From: Clostridiales bacterium
GTDB lineage: Bacteria; Bacillota; Clostridia; HGM11327
Assembly: GCA_015056475.1 (NCBI GenBank)
Contig: SVGF01000007.1
Span: 1 to 34,470, forward strand
Direction: 5' to 3'
Length of the DNA: 34,470 nt
In this document: positions 1 to 8,898 of the stretch, piece after piece
Layout: each line of letters opens with the position of its first letter
Position numbering within the stretch: the stretch's first letter is position 1
Position numbers and translations under genes: made by a program
Notes under the pieces: generated by a model
Seen by the model: the letters and a program-made list of their open reading frames with translations, nothing else
Told to the model about the DNA's origin: nothing
Database searches by the model: none

Positions 1-20
1 CATGCAAGCTACGCTCAAAA

Positions 21-293
21 GCGATATAACCTCCCTTGCGGTCGGTTGCGATATGATATAAATCCCCTTCACGCCCGAGAGGGCATATCGCATCGAAGAT
101 ATATCGCATGCGATAGCGTATATCGCAAATCCCGTAAGGGATTTATATCGCTGCGTAGTGTCCTTAAGGGCACTACGCATATGCGAATGGCTTTTTTCAA
201 TGAAATTCGTTCCTACAGAACGAATGAAATACGCTGGCGCGTATGAAGGAATGAATTTTATTTCACATTGCGGCCAAGGCGCAATATTTCACT
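21..293. repeat. Array of short hairpins separated by conserved spacers
   Basis: This stretch has no credible gene. It is a string of small perfect or near-perfect palindromes. In the first half they are separated by gcgatat/atatcgc, for example aaatccc-gtaa-gggattt (127-144) and gcgtagtgtcc-ttaa-gggcactacgc (153-178, one wobble pair). In the second half the spacers are atgaaat or atttcac: attcgttc-ctaca-gaacgaat (205-225), tacgc-tggc-gcgta (230-243), and a 6-bp stem at 267-285 bracketed by two atttcac copies. The array ends directly at the -35 element of the next promoter. Such arrays are common in intergenic DNA of uncultured Clostridia. The function is unknown. Confidence 0.75.
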
Positions 294-321
294 TGAAAAA
301 CAAACGGATCTGTGATATAAT
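293..321 (+). promoter_or_regulatory. Sigma-A type promoter of the phosphodiesterase operon
   Basis: TTGAAA (293-298), a 17-base spacer and TATAAT (316-321), with a TGA extended -10 just before TATAAT. It lies about 35 bases before the start codon and directly after the hairpin array. Its spacer end (cggatctgtg) is shared with the ddl promoter at 18412-18440. Confidence 0.8.
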
Positions 322-355
322 CATATTGTTAATTCTCAACCGGAAAGGACCCCCC

Positions 356-1132
356 ATGGAAAACAAAGTCATACTTATATCAATAGACGGAATGCGTCCC
401 GATGGACTTAAAAACTGCAAAAACGAATATCTTGATGAATTGCTCAGCAAGGCATCCTACACATTCACAGCAAGAACAGTTGTGCCGAGTGTAACTCTGC
501 CCTGCCACATGTCTATGTTTCACAGCGTAACGCCCGAGCGTCACGGCACAACTACCAACACTTATGCGCCCCAGGTACGCCCAATCAAGGGGCTCTTTGA
601 GCGCATTGCTCAGTCGGACGGCAGCTGTGCAATGTATTACGGCTGGCATCCGCTTCGCGACATTGCGCGCCCCGGCTCATTGCTTGCCGCTGAATACATA
701 AACGCATACTCATTTGATCACACGGACGGAATGCTTACCGACAGCGCGATAAATCATATCAAGCGTGCACACCCCGATTTTGTGTTCCTCTACATGGTGG
801 AAACGGACGAAAAGGGCGGTCACGATGCAGGTTGGATGAGCGAAACTTATCTTGATTACATTTGGCACGCAATAAACAACGTTAAGAGGGTTATAAAAGA
901 AACAAACGGTGAATACACGGTTATAGTCACTGCCGACCACGGCGGTCACGGCAGAAGCCACGGCTCCGAAATGGACGAGGATATGACGATTCCAATGATA
1001 TTCTACGGCAAGGATTTTGAGGCAGGCAAGGAGCTTTTTGACGTGAGCATTCTTGATATTGCACCTACCATAGCAAAGATAATGGGCGTTACCCCCGCTG
1101 TTGAGTGGGAAGGAAAGTCGCTGGTTAATTGA
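356..1132 (+). CDS. Alkaline-phosphatase-superfamily phosphodiesterase / nucleotide pyrophosphatase-like protein
   Basis: Start ATG 356 is chosen over the longer ORF because GGAAAGGA (342-349) sits 6 bases upstream; the product is then 258 aa. Metal-binding and catalytic motifs of the type I phosphodiesterase/nucleotide pyrophosphatase branch are visible: ISIDGMRPD (Asp11), VVPSVTLPCHMS with Thr47 as the likely nucleophile, ETDEKGGHD (Asp151, His156), TADHGGHG (Asp194, His195) and His202. There is no signal peptide, so it is probably cytoplasmic. It should hydrolyse a phosphodiester or phosphomonoester; the substrate cannot be read from sequence. It is shorter than many family members and lacks extra domains. 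The histidine phosphatase gene follows after 11 bases, suggesting a two-gene phosphatase operon. A near-identical copy of its last 46 codons occurs at 2002-2142. Confidence 0.85.
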   Translation: MENKVILISIDGMRPDGLKNCKNEYLDELLSKASYTFTARTVVPSVTLPCHMSMFHSVTPERHGTTTNTYAPQVRPIKGLFERIAQSDGSCAMYYGWHPLRDIARPGSLLAAEYINAYSFDHTDGMLTDSAINHIKRAHPDFVFLYMVETDEKGGHDAGWMSETYLDYIWHAINNVKRVIKETNGEYTVIVTADHGGHGRSHGSEMDEDMTIPMIFYGKDFEAGKELFDVSILDIAPTIAKIMGVTPAVEWEGKSLVN

Positions 1133-1143
1133 GGGTAAAACCG

Positions 1144-1707
1144 ATGTTAGTTTATTTAATACGGCACGGCGAAAGTCAGTCAAACTTTGATAAGATATGG
1201 TCGGGATGGAACGACGTGCCATTGACCGAAAAGGGCAAGAATGACGCAAAAAAGGCAGGAAAATATCTTGACGGTATCAAATTTGACAAAATATATTCCA
1301 GCGACCTTACAAGAGCGAAAAATACCGCCGAGATCGCTATTCCCGGGTGTGAATATGAGCAAACGCCTCTTTTAAGAGAAATAAACGTCGGTGACATTGT
1401 GGGAAAGCCATTCAACTCCGAGGAATATAACCGGATCGATACGGTATTGAACGGATACGGAACGTATAACGGCGAATCATTCGACGACATGGGTTGCAGA
1501 ATAAAGCAGTTTATGGATATCGTATCCGCAACAGAGTATAATAAGGTTGCTTGCTTTACCCATGCAGGAGTTTTGAGGGTATTTTTGGACATTACGGTTG
1601 GTGAGCGACTTTCAAGACAGAATATACTGTGCAAAAACTGCGCGATTGCCATATTTGAGTGCGATAACAGCGTTTGGAAGCTGCACAGCTGGATAAATTT
1701 GGATTGA
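1144..1707 (+). CDS. Histidine phosphatase (phosphoglycerate mutase-like) family protein
   Basis: Start ATG 1144 has GAGGGTAA at 1131-1138. The TTG at 1129 given by the ORF track overlaps the previous stop and has no spaced ribosome site. The 187-aa product begins with the LIRHGES phosphohistidine signature (Arg7, His8). It has a further catalytic Arg57 in SSDLTRAKNTA, acidic Glu79 in LLREI, and the second histidine His140 in FTHAGVLR. The family transfers phosphate through a histidine intermediate; small bacterial members are mostly phosphatases (alpha-ribazole phosphatase, sugar or nucleotide phosphatases) rather than glycolytic mutases. Nothing nearby points to cobalamin synthesis, so no specific substrate is claimed. 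It is co-transcribed with the phosphodiesterase and ends at a clear terminator. Confidence 0.88.
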   Translation: MLVYLIRHGESQSNFDKIWSGWNDVPLTEKGKNDAKKAGKYLDGIKFDKIYSSDLTRAKNTAEIAIPGCEYEQTPLLREINVGDIVGKPFNSEEYNRIDTVLNGYGTYNGESFDDMGCRIKQFMDIVSATEYNKVACFTHAGVLRVFLDITVGERLSRQNILCKNCAIAIFECDNSVWKLHSWINLD

Positions 1708-1720
1708 TCATTGACTTTTG

Positions 1721-1746
1721 GGGCGGATTACATCTGCCCTTTTTTC
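1721..1746 (+). terminator. Rho-independent terminator of the phosphatase operon
   Basis: gggcgga-ttaca-tctgccc (one G-T pair) followed by seven T residues, 13 bases after the histidine phosphatase stop codon. Confidence 0.8.
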
Positions 1747-1842
1747 ATATTCTGAATGCTAAGCTCAAAGTGAGCGTTTTGCGTCAAGACAAAATAATAT
1801 CTGTATGTTATAATTGTATTACAAACTTACAGCTTGTCAACA

Positions 1843-1884
1843 AAAACACAATAGCTATTGTAGACACAAAAGCTATTGTGTTTT
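1843..1884. repeat. 14-bp perfect inverted repeat in an intergenic region
   Basis: aaaacacaatagct (1843-1856) is the exact reverse complement of agctattgtgtttt (1871-1884), with a 14-base loop. The left arm overlaps a second palindrome, acaatagctattgt. The A-rich and T-rich ends would let it act as a bidirectional terminator. The rest of 1747-2000 shows no gene. Confidence 0.6.
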
Positions 1885-2001
1885 ATCATTTAATAATTAT
1901 ATCATTCTAAATCATAATCTGCTTATGCTATCAAAGCAATCTCGCAAGACTGCCTCGGCATTTATTCCGTTCATATATATTATTTTGTGCCTTGGATAAT
2001 A

Positions 2002-2142
2002 ATCCCCATGATATTCTACAGAAAAGATTTTGAAGCAGGTAAGGAGCTTTTTGAGGTGAGCATTCTTGATATAGCACCTACCATAGCAAAGATAATGGGC
2101 GTTACCTCCGCTGTTGAGTGGGAAGGCAAGGCGCTGGTATAA
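2002..2142 (+). pseudogene. Duplicated 3' fragment of the upstream phosphodiesterase gene
   Basis: Translation gives IPMIFYRKDFEAGKELFEV and onward to EWEGKALV-stop, matching residues 213-257 of the phosphodiesterase at 356-1132 with only a few substitutions. Nucleotide identity is also high, for example the shared ggagctttttga and accatagcaaagataatgggcgttacc runs. No ribosome site, promoter or upstream catalytic motif precedes it, so it is a non-functional remnant. It keeps its own terminator. This looks like either an ancient tandem duplication deleted internally or a recombination product involving the 260 bases between the copies. Confidence 0.85.
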
Positions 2143-2149
2143 TAAAAAT

Positions 2150-2190
2150 AAGGACTTCGGTTGGGTAATGCAACCGAGGTCCTTTTGATT
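2150..2190. terminator. Bidirectional rho-independent terminator
   Basis: aaggacttcggttg (2151-2164 core) pairs with caaccgaggtcctt (2171-2184) around a 6-base loop. T-rich sequence follows on both strands. It separates the plus-strand pseudogene from the convergent acetyltransferase gene ending at 2210. Confidence 0.8.
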
Positions 2191-2209
2191 TTATATGAAT
2201 TGATATGTT

Positions 2210-2950
2210 TTATTCCTCAAAAATGTATGCTATACCATACTTTTCATACCCAATAGATTCCGCTAAAGCAATCGATGCTGCATTGTCTACATGACACTCC
2301 CATTGTGGGCAAACGCCCATTTCTATTAAGTGATGAGCTGCCAACGCAACTGTAAGTTTTGCATAACCTTTTCTTCTCTCATTTTTTAATGTTACAATAC
2401 CTGTATGCTGAATTATATCCTCCATATATGGCATATCAGGCGCATCACAAACTGACACTAATTTACCATTGGAAAAACATCCAACAAAATATTCTTTTTC
2501 TGCTTTCTCTTCAAAATATTCTTGTAACCATCCTGACGGATCAGCGTTTGGTGAATTTAGCCTAAAAAATTCTTCATACAAAGGATAATCTGATTTTTTC
2601 AAGACTTTTGCATTTCCATACTCTGTCACACACTCGTGTTTGAATTTCATTAACTGCATTTTCTTAATTTTGAAAAATGATTCTACATTCAACAAAATAT
2701 CATCAATGCTCGCCTCTTTCAATTTTTGAAAAAAATCAGCATACTTCGGTGCATAAGAAACAATACATACATCATCCTTTACCAATACATATACCGAATA
2801 TTTACAACCAAATCCTTTAACTTCTTCATTTCTAGACTCGGAACATACAAACGTTACACCGTCTTTTGTATCCGATAATTTTATCCCACAAAAACAAGAA
2901 TAAAACTCATCAGTAATCATATCAATTTGGCTTTCTGTTAATCTTGACAT
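2210..2950 (-). CDS. GNAT family N-acetyltransferase
   Basis: 246 aa; ATG at 2950 is preceded by TGGAGG at good spacing. The C-terminal half carries the acetyl-CoA binding pattern of GCN5-related acetyltransferases: a beta strand (IIQHTGIVTL) leading into NERRKGYAKL, an R-x-x-G-x-A-type pyrophosphate loop, then an alanine-rich helix. NAASIALAESIGYEKYG near the end is the usual closing motif. The N-terminal 110 residues are a less conserved extension seen in two-part GNAT proteins. It likely acetylates a small-molecule amine; the substrate is unknown. The start lies 14 bases after the stop of the nitrilase-like gene, so the two are co-transcribed. Codon use is more AT-rich than in the housekeeping operons around it. 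Confidence 0.85.
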   Translation of the reverse strand: MSRLTESQIDMITDEFYSCFCGIKLSDTKDGVTFVCSESRNEEVKGFGCKYSVYVLVKDDVCIVSYAPKYADFFQKLKEASIDDILLNVESFFKIKKMQLMKFKHECVTEYGNAKVLKKSDYPLYEEFFRLNSPNADPSGWLQEYFEEKAEKEYFVGCFSNGKLVSVCDAPDMPYMEDIIQHTGIVTLKNERRKGYAKLTVALAAHHLIEMGVCPQWECHVDNAASIALAESIGYEKYGIAYIFEE

Positions 2951-2964
2951 TTCAAACCTCCATT

Positions 2965-3678
2965 TTATACCGTCACATACAATAAGCCCTCATTTAAGAT
3001 AGGCAATTCCTCTTGAATTTTACCATTCAAAAAATAATTTGCACCACCGAAAGCATCACCATCACAAACAGAATTTATATACAAAGTATTCTTACAGCAT
3101 AAGTTCGCTTGCTCTGCATATTCGAGTTTTCCGCCATTTTCCCACTCTTCTTTTGTCCAGCACACATATACTGGCCAAAAAAGAATATCTTCTTCCAATG
3201 CAAATCTTTCGGGATACTCCCACAAATCTCCGCACAAACCGATTACACACTTTTTACCTTTATAATCAAAAACGTTTACCGCTATACCTTCTTTGTAGTG
3301 CTCATCTGTTTTTGTGTATTCTTTCCAACCCTTTGAAATACGGCGGTAATTATAAACAATTTCAGCATTTGAAATCACAGCGCAGGATGAATAAATCACA
3401 TCGCCTTCAAGCTCATTATATCCAAATAAAATATCAATTCCAATTTCACTTGTCAACGTCTTAATTCTTGCAAACTCCGGTGAAGAAACAGACAAAGCAA
3501 CGTTTTTATCATCTTCATAATTCCATAAAAACGTATTGAACCCTTGCAAAAAGGCTTCACCAAAACAAACAAGATCTGCTCCATTTGCTTTTGCCTCTTT
3601 CATATATCGTTCCATCTGCATAATATTATAATTTATATCTCGGTCAACAAGTTTCACCGATGCAAGTGCAATTTTCAT
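2965..3678 (-). CDS. Carbon-nitrogen hydrolase (nitrilase superfamily)
   Basis: 237 aa; ATG at 3678 follows ACGGAGGA. The nitrilase-superfamily triad is complete: Glu41 (CFGEAF), Lys116 (YRRISKGW) and Cys149 (IGLCGDLWE). Members hydrolyse non-peptide C-N bonds of amides, carbamoyl compounds or nitriles. This one is somewhat shorter than typical (260-300 aa), and its C-terminus ends soon after the conserved N-S-V-C-D-G strand. It is the first gene of a two-gene unit with the GNAT enzyme, suggesting linked small-molecule amide and acetyl chemistry. No consensus promoter is visible between it and the upstream terminator at 3713-3743. Confidence 0.88.
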   Translation of the reverse strand: MKIALASVKLVDRDINYNIMQMERYMKEAKANGADLVCFGEAFLQGFNTFLWNYEDDKNVALSVSSPEFARIKTLTSEIGIDILFGYNELEGDVIYSSCAVISNAEIVYNYRRISKGWKEYTKTDEHYKEGIAVNVFDYKGKKCVIGLCGDLWEYPERFALEEDILFWPVYVCWTKEEWENGGKLEYAEQANLCCKNTLYINSVCDGDAFGGANYFLNGKIQEELPILNEGLLYVTV

Positions 3679-3712
3679 TCAATCCTCCGTTAAAGTCAAA
3701 TTAAAATTTTAT

Positions 3713-3743
3713 AAAAACACCACCAATAATATGGCGGTGTTTA
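3713..3743 (-). terminator. Terminator of the rplU-obgE-yhbY operon
   Basis: On the minus strand AAACACCGCC pairs with GGTGGTGTTT (one wobble), followed by TTTTTAT, a few bases after the yhbY stop codon. Confidence 0.8.
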
Positions 3744-3751
3744 CCTTGTTA

Positions 3752-4048
3752 TCAATCCTTAGGCAATTCGATCTTCTTTTTTGTTTCGGACTCTTTGTAG
3801 AGTACAAACTTATTTCCGACTATCGAAACTGACTCACAGCCTGTTTTAGCCTCGATCTCAGAGCAGACCTCTCTTACGTCAAGCTCGCTGTTATTGAGCA
3901 CGTAAACTTTGAATATCTCTCTTGCCTCAAATGCAAGGTTCATCTGCTCTATCATGCTGTCAGTAAGACCGCCCTTGCCTATTCTGAATATAGGATCAAT
4001 GCCGTGAGAAAGCTTTCTCAAATAATTTCTCTGTTTATTTGTCAACAT
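3752..4048 (-). CDS. yhbY: YhbY family RNA-binding protein (CRM domain)
   Basis: About 98 aa from ATG 4048. The ORF track start at 4057 is a GTG three codons earlier; MLTNKQRNYLRKL is the usual family beginning and GGTGGA lies just upstream of the ATG. The CRS1-YhbY (CRM) fold is indicated by RIGKGGLTDSMIEQM, with the GxxG loop, and by the closing VSIVGNKFVLYKES. The family binds pre-50S ribosomal RNA and helps assemble the large subunit. It is the last gene of the rplU-prp-rpmA-obgE operon, starting within 20 bases of the obgE stop, which fits a ribosome-assembly role. Confidence 0.93.
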   Translation of the reverse strand: MLTNKQRNYLRKLSHGIDPIFRIGKGGLTDSMIEQMNLAFEAREIFKVYVLNNSELDVREVCSEIEAKTGCESVSIVGNKFVLYKESETKKKIELPKD

Positions 4049-4066
4049 ATATTCCACCGTTCCTTT

Positions 4067-5350
<1,284 letters not shown>

Positions 5351-5436
5351 TTATATTTACGCAACAAAAAGAGCTGCAACAAGAATGTAAAAACCACACC
5401 ACCGTCACAGCCCCAAAATTACATTACATTACCGAA

Positions 5437-5727
5437 TCAGTTCAAAACTTCGTCCGGGTAAACGCTAACCTGCTTCTTGTCTCTGCCCTTTCTTTCGAAA
5501 CGAACAATACCGTTTGTTACAGCAAACAATGTGTCATCGCCACCGATCATAACGTTTGTACCGGGGTGGATCTTTGTGCCACGCTGACGAACGATGATGT
5601 TACCAGCGAGTACGTACTGACCGTCTGCTCTCTTTACGCCAAGACGCTTGGATTCGCTATCTCTGCCATTTTTGGTGCTACCCATACCTTTCTTGTGGGC
5701 AAACAACTGAATATTAATCTTCAACAT
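5437..5727 (-). CDS. rpmA: 50S ribosomal protein L27 with cleavable N-terminal extension
   Basis: 96 aa from ATG 5727 (AAGGAG about 9 bases upstream). The longer ORF start has no ribosome site and would overlap prp. The protein begins [20 protein letters not shown]: the residues before AHKKG are the Firmicutes-type extension that the protease Prp removes after the phenylalanine, exposing the true L27 N-terminus that reaches the peptidyl-transferase centre. The remaining sequence ([33 protein letters not shown]) is standard L27. The gene directly follows the gene for its processing protease. Confidence 0.97.
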   Translation of the reverse strand: MLKINIQLFAHKKGMGSTKNGRDSESKRLGVKRADGQYVLAGNIIVRQRGTKIHPGTNVMIGGDDTLFAVTNGIVRFERKGRDKKQVSVYPDEVLN

Positions 5728-5743
5728 ATATGTGTTCTCCTTA

Positions 5744-6070
5744 TCAATCTTCTTTAATTCGTACAAAATTGTGATACTGCATTGCAATACTCTTTAATCC
5801 CAAATGCATTGTAGCAATAAGTGTCTGCACCTGAAGGCTCTGCTTTTCGCTTATATCCGACGGTATATCACACTTGACGTAACCATCGTCAATACGGTAA
5901 GTATCATTTATACCTGCAACCTCCTCTATACCGATGAGTGTTGCTTGTACGATCGACGAAACCGCCGCGCAAATAATGTCCTTGCCGCGCTCGTTACTGC
6001 CCGAATGCCCCGAAACCTCAAACCCTTGGTAAACGCCGTCACCGTTGGTTTTAAGTACTGCTTTTATCAT
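5744..6070 (-). CDS. prp: Ribosomal-processing cysteine protease Prp
   Basis: 108 aa. Catalytic His22 (SGHSG) and Cys34 (DIICAAVSS) are at the same positions as in the characterised staphylococcal Prp. The enzyme cleaves the N-terminal extension of L27, an essential step in Firmicutes. It lies between rplU and rpmA: start 2 bases after the rplU stop, stop overlapping the region that holds the rpmA ribosome site. Translation coupling with both is likely. Formerly annotated as DUF464/YsxB. Confidence 0.95.
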   Translation of the reverse strand: MIKAVLKTNGDGVYQGFEVSGHSGSNERGKDIICAAVSSIVQATLIGIEEVAGINDTYRIDDGYVKCDIPSDISEKQSLQVQTLIATMHLGLKSIAMQYHNFVRIKED

Positions 6071-6072
6071 AA

Positions 6073-6387
6073 TTAGCCAAGAACGATCTGGTTGATCTGT
6101 ACTCTTGTGTACGGCTGTCTGTGACCCTGTTTCTTTCTGAAGTCCTTTTTGGGCTTATACTTGAAAACAACTACCTTAGGTCCCTTGCCCTGCTCAATAA
6201 CATTAGCAACTACCTTTGCGCCTTCGATGCAAGGATTGCCGCAAACGATGCCATCATCTGTCTGTGCGAACAAAACCTCATCAAAAACAACTTCTTCTCC
6301 AACAAATACGGAAAGCTTTTCAACGTCAATTACATCGCCTGCATTAACCTTGTACTGCTTGCCGCCTGTCTTAATTACTGCGTACAT
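6073..6387 (-). CDS. rplU: 50S ribosomal protein L21
   Basis: 104 aa from ATG 6387, with GAGGAGG upstream; the longer ORF start lacks a ribosome site. [14 protein letters not shown] at the start and the basic [20 protein letters not shown] segment at the end are L21 hallmarks. It is the first gene of rplU-prp-rpmA-obgE-yhbY, driven by the promoter at 6483-6511 and preceded by a structured leader. Confidence 0.97.
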   Translation of the reverse strand: MYAVIKTGGKQYKVNAGDVIDVEKLSVFVGEEVVFDEVLFAQTDDGIVCGNPCIEGAKVVANVIEQGKGPKVVVFKYKPKKDFRKKQGHRQPYTRVQINQIVLG

Positions 6388-6478
6388 ATTCTGTCCTCCT
6401 CTTACCAATCTCGCCTATAACACGGTGATATCCTTTGGATATACTTTATACTACCGAGCCCAGAGCGGATACAACGTG
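6388..6478 (-). promoter_or_regulatory. L21 ribosomal protein leader (5' UTR element)
   Basis: About 90 bases of structured leader lie between a perfect promoter and rplU. On the minus strand it has a short hairpin (ATATCC-AAA-GGATAT, 6428-6442) enclosed by ACACG...CGTGT pairing (6420-6424 with 6475-6479), and then a GGCGAG-containing segment leading to the ribosome site. Position and general shape match the L21 leader family of Firmicutes, thought to give autoregulation. The assignment is by recollection, not by a covariance search. Confidence 0.65.
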
Positions 6479-6482
6479 TAAT

Positions 6483-6511
6483 ATTATACAGTATAATCCC
6501 TTTTTTGTCAA
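6483..6511 (-). promoter_or_regulatory. Consensus sigma-A promoter of rplU operon
   Basis: Minus strand TTGACA (6506-6511), exactly 17 bases, TATAAT (6483-6488): both hexamers match the consensus perfectly, as expected for a ribosomal operon. Confidence 0.9.
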
Positions 6512-6558
6512 TATTTCCTGCAGAGATAATACTTAATATTTACAATTTGTTTACAAAT

Positions 6559-8898
6559 TTAATTGAAATATGTGCTGACTTTGGCGCGTTTATCATTAAA
6601 ATCAAAGCGAATAGCACCGCTATTTTCTGTCAGCAATACGGTTGAATAGTCCCGATACTTTTTGAGTGCATCCTCGTTTGGCAAATTATAAATATTGCCC
6701 TTACCCGTGCATATAACGCTGTATTGCGGCAGATGATGCATGAGCTCATCACAATATGAACTTTTTGAGCCGTGGTGGGCAACCTTATATATGAATATAT
6801 CATCGGGATATTCAATGCCATCCAACACTTTATCGGTTGCGTCACCCGCAAATATAATATTTCTTTCTGAACATTTTACGTTAATGACAAGGGATTGGTC
6901 GTTGGCGTCATTCTCGTCAAAATGATCGTTCAGCCTTATCAATTCGGTTGTGTCGTCAACCTTTACGCTTCTGTTGTAATACATATTTATAAGATATATC
7001 CCCTTATTCTGTGCCGCTTGAAGTATATCAAACATAACGTCACTCTCGTCGGGGCAATAATAGACTATGTTTTTTACCTCCACAAGGTCAAGCAACGGCA
7101 GGACCTCACCCATATGGTCGTCGTGCGCATGGGATATTACGAGATAATCTATCCTTGAATTGCCGTTTTTAAGCAAATACGGTGCTATTGTGTAATCAGC
7201 GGTATCATTTGCACCGTAGGGCGTGCCAGCATCTACCATGACAGTCTTATTCTGCGGAGTTACCAACAGAGCGCACTCCGCTTGGCCGATATCTATCACG
7301 CTCAGGCTGTAATTGCCAAGCAAGTTGAGCCTCGGAATCAATATGCTTACAATAAGCAAGCCTGCACACGCCAAAGCAACGTATTTTGGGTGCCTTATGA
7401 GTCTTGGCTTTTCACGGGAGAATAGCCACAAAAGAGCGGCAAACAGTATTATTACCAGAATTGACGGTGTTGAAACGTTGAAATACGAATACTCCCACTC
7501 AAGAGCAATATCTATTGCGGAATCGGATATGAATACAAGCCCATTGACGACCGAAGCCGCAATTTTTGCCAAAGGAGTTATGCTAAGTGCTATAAATGCT
7601 AACACAGCAAACGCCGCACCAACCACGTAAGAATACAGCGGCACTATAAACGGATTCAATATTACGGTAACGAGCGACAAGGTATTAAAATGATACGCTA
7701 TCAAGGGCATAACCCCAAGTGTGGCACTTATTGTTACCGCAAAGCCTCTTGCCCATGCTTTTGGTATGGATTCAAAACGATTTGTTATTGAACGGGTAAT
7801 AACGTCACTCAATATACCGATTGAAAGCACCGCCGCAAACGAAAGCTGAAAGCCTTGGGCAAATATCATCATCGGATCGAATATGAGCATTATCAGCGCT
7901 GTTATAAACGTTATGTTTACGGTGTCGCACCTGAGCTTTAAGGATGAGCCTATTGCGTACAATGTAAAGAATAAGCCTGCCCTTACCGCAGAAACGTTCA
8001 TACCCGAAATGAAAACGTATATCCAAACGATTGCAAGATTGATCAGCGTATACGCAACACCGTATTTTTTGAGTCTTTTGGTCAAAAGCCCGGCAAATGC
8101 TGCCGCAAAGCCCACGTGAAGACCGGATATAGCCAACACGTGCGCAGTACCTGTCTGACGGTACTTTTCGTATTGGGCGTCGTTAAGGTACATATCCTCT
8201 CCCATTGTGACAGCTGATACTATTCCTATAGCCTCGGTGGTAAGATATTTACCGTAAGTATCTATTATGGAATGCTTGAAGGCGTTGATCTTGCATCTAA
8301 TGCGGGTAAATACACCAACGTCTGCAGGTAATTCCTCCATAACGTTGACTGATTCTATGTATGCTGTATAATATATTCCGGAATTCGCCAGATACTCCCT
8401 GTAATCAAACAGATTGAAATTGCGAGCCTGCCTTGGCTTTGATATCTTTGCGGTAAACGTTACGGTGTCACCTATATTAAGAGTATCGTTCGCCAAGGTC
8501 ACGAGCATTTTATAGTCCTTTTTGTCTCCGTTGATGCTGAGATTGCTTAAAACGTAACGTGTGGAATCGTCATTTGCTTTGGAAATATCAAGCACTACTG
8601 CTGATACTATGCTCTCCTCTTTTGAAATATCGGGAATAGTATATCTTTGAGAATACACGCTATTTGCAGATAAAAAGGCGACGGAAACGCTCAACGCGCA
8701 CACCGCCGCTATTCTTACGTTTTTGAAAAACAACGACAACACCGCCAATACACCCGTTAAAGCCGCAAAGCTTACGGCAAAATGCACAAAGTACCCCCTT
8801 CTCGCAGCAAACACTCCTACGAGAATACCTATCATATACGTTGCGCTTACCCATATTGCCGGGCGTTTAATTTTGGGCGGTATCGTTTCGTTCACCAT
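6559..8898 (-). CDS. comEC: DNA internalization-related competence protein ComEC/Rec2
   Basis: About 779 aa from ATG 8898, which overlaps the end of the comM-like gene (ATGGTGA); a TTG at 8904 is the alternative. N-terminal membrane helices and a DUF4131-type soluble segment (about 80-200) are followed by the multi-helix Competence domain, including HVLAISGLHVG (about 255-265), and a C-terminal metallo-beta-lactamase domain with SHAHDDHMG (about 591-599) and AHHGSKSSY. ComEC forms the channel that takes single-stranded DNA across the membrane; the lactamase-fold domain is proposed to degrade the other strand. It is full length and intact. It is last in the rbgA-rnhB-yraN-comM operon; an AT-rich inverted repeat (6544-6557) follows. 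Confidence 0.95.
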   Translation of the reverse strand: MVNETIPPKIKRPAIWVSATYMIGILVGVFAARRGYFVHFAVSFAALTGVLAVLSLFFKNVRIAAVCALSVSVAFLSANSVYSQRYTIPDISKEESIVSAVVLDISKANDDSTRYVLSNLSINGDKKDYKMLVTLANDTLNIGDTVTFTAKISKPRQARNFNLFDYREYLANSGIYYTAYIESVNVMEELPADVGVFTRIRCKINAFKHSIIDTYGKYLTTEAIGIVSAVTMGEDMYLNDAQYEKYRQTGTAHVLAISGLHVGFAAAFAGLLTKRLKKYGVAYTLINLAIVWIYVFISGMNVSAVRAGLFFTLYAIGSSLKLRCDTVNITFITALIMLIFDPMMIFAQGFQLSFAAVLSIGILSDVITRSITNRFESIPKAWARGFAVTISATLGVMPLIAYHFNTLSLVTVILNPFIVPLYSYVVGAAFAVLAFIALSITPLAKIAASVVNGLVFISDSAIDIALEWEYSYFNVSTPSILVIILFAALLWLFSREKPRLIRHPKYVALACAGLLIVSILIPRLNLLGNYSLSVIDIGQAECALLVTPQNKTVMVDAGTPYGANDTADYTIAPYLLKNGNSRIDYLVISHAHDDHMGEVLPLLDLVEVKNIVYYCPDESDVMFDILQAAQNKGIYLINMYYNRSVKVDDTTELIRLNDHFDENDANDQSLVINVKCSERNIIFAGDATDKVLDGIEYPDDIFIYKVAHHGSKSSYCDELMHHLPQYSVICTGKGNIYNLPNEDALKKYRDYSTVLLTENSGAIRFDFNDKRAKVSTYFN

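Noticed and set aside
46-246. 66-aa ORF at the left edge
   Set aside because: It lies wholly within the hairpin array, has no ribosome site, and its residues simply translate the palindromes.
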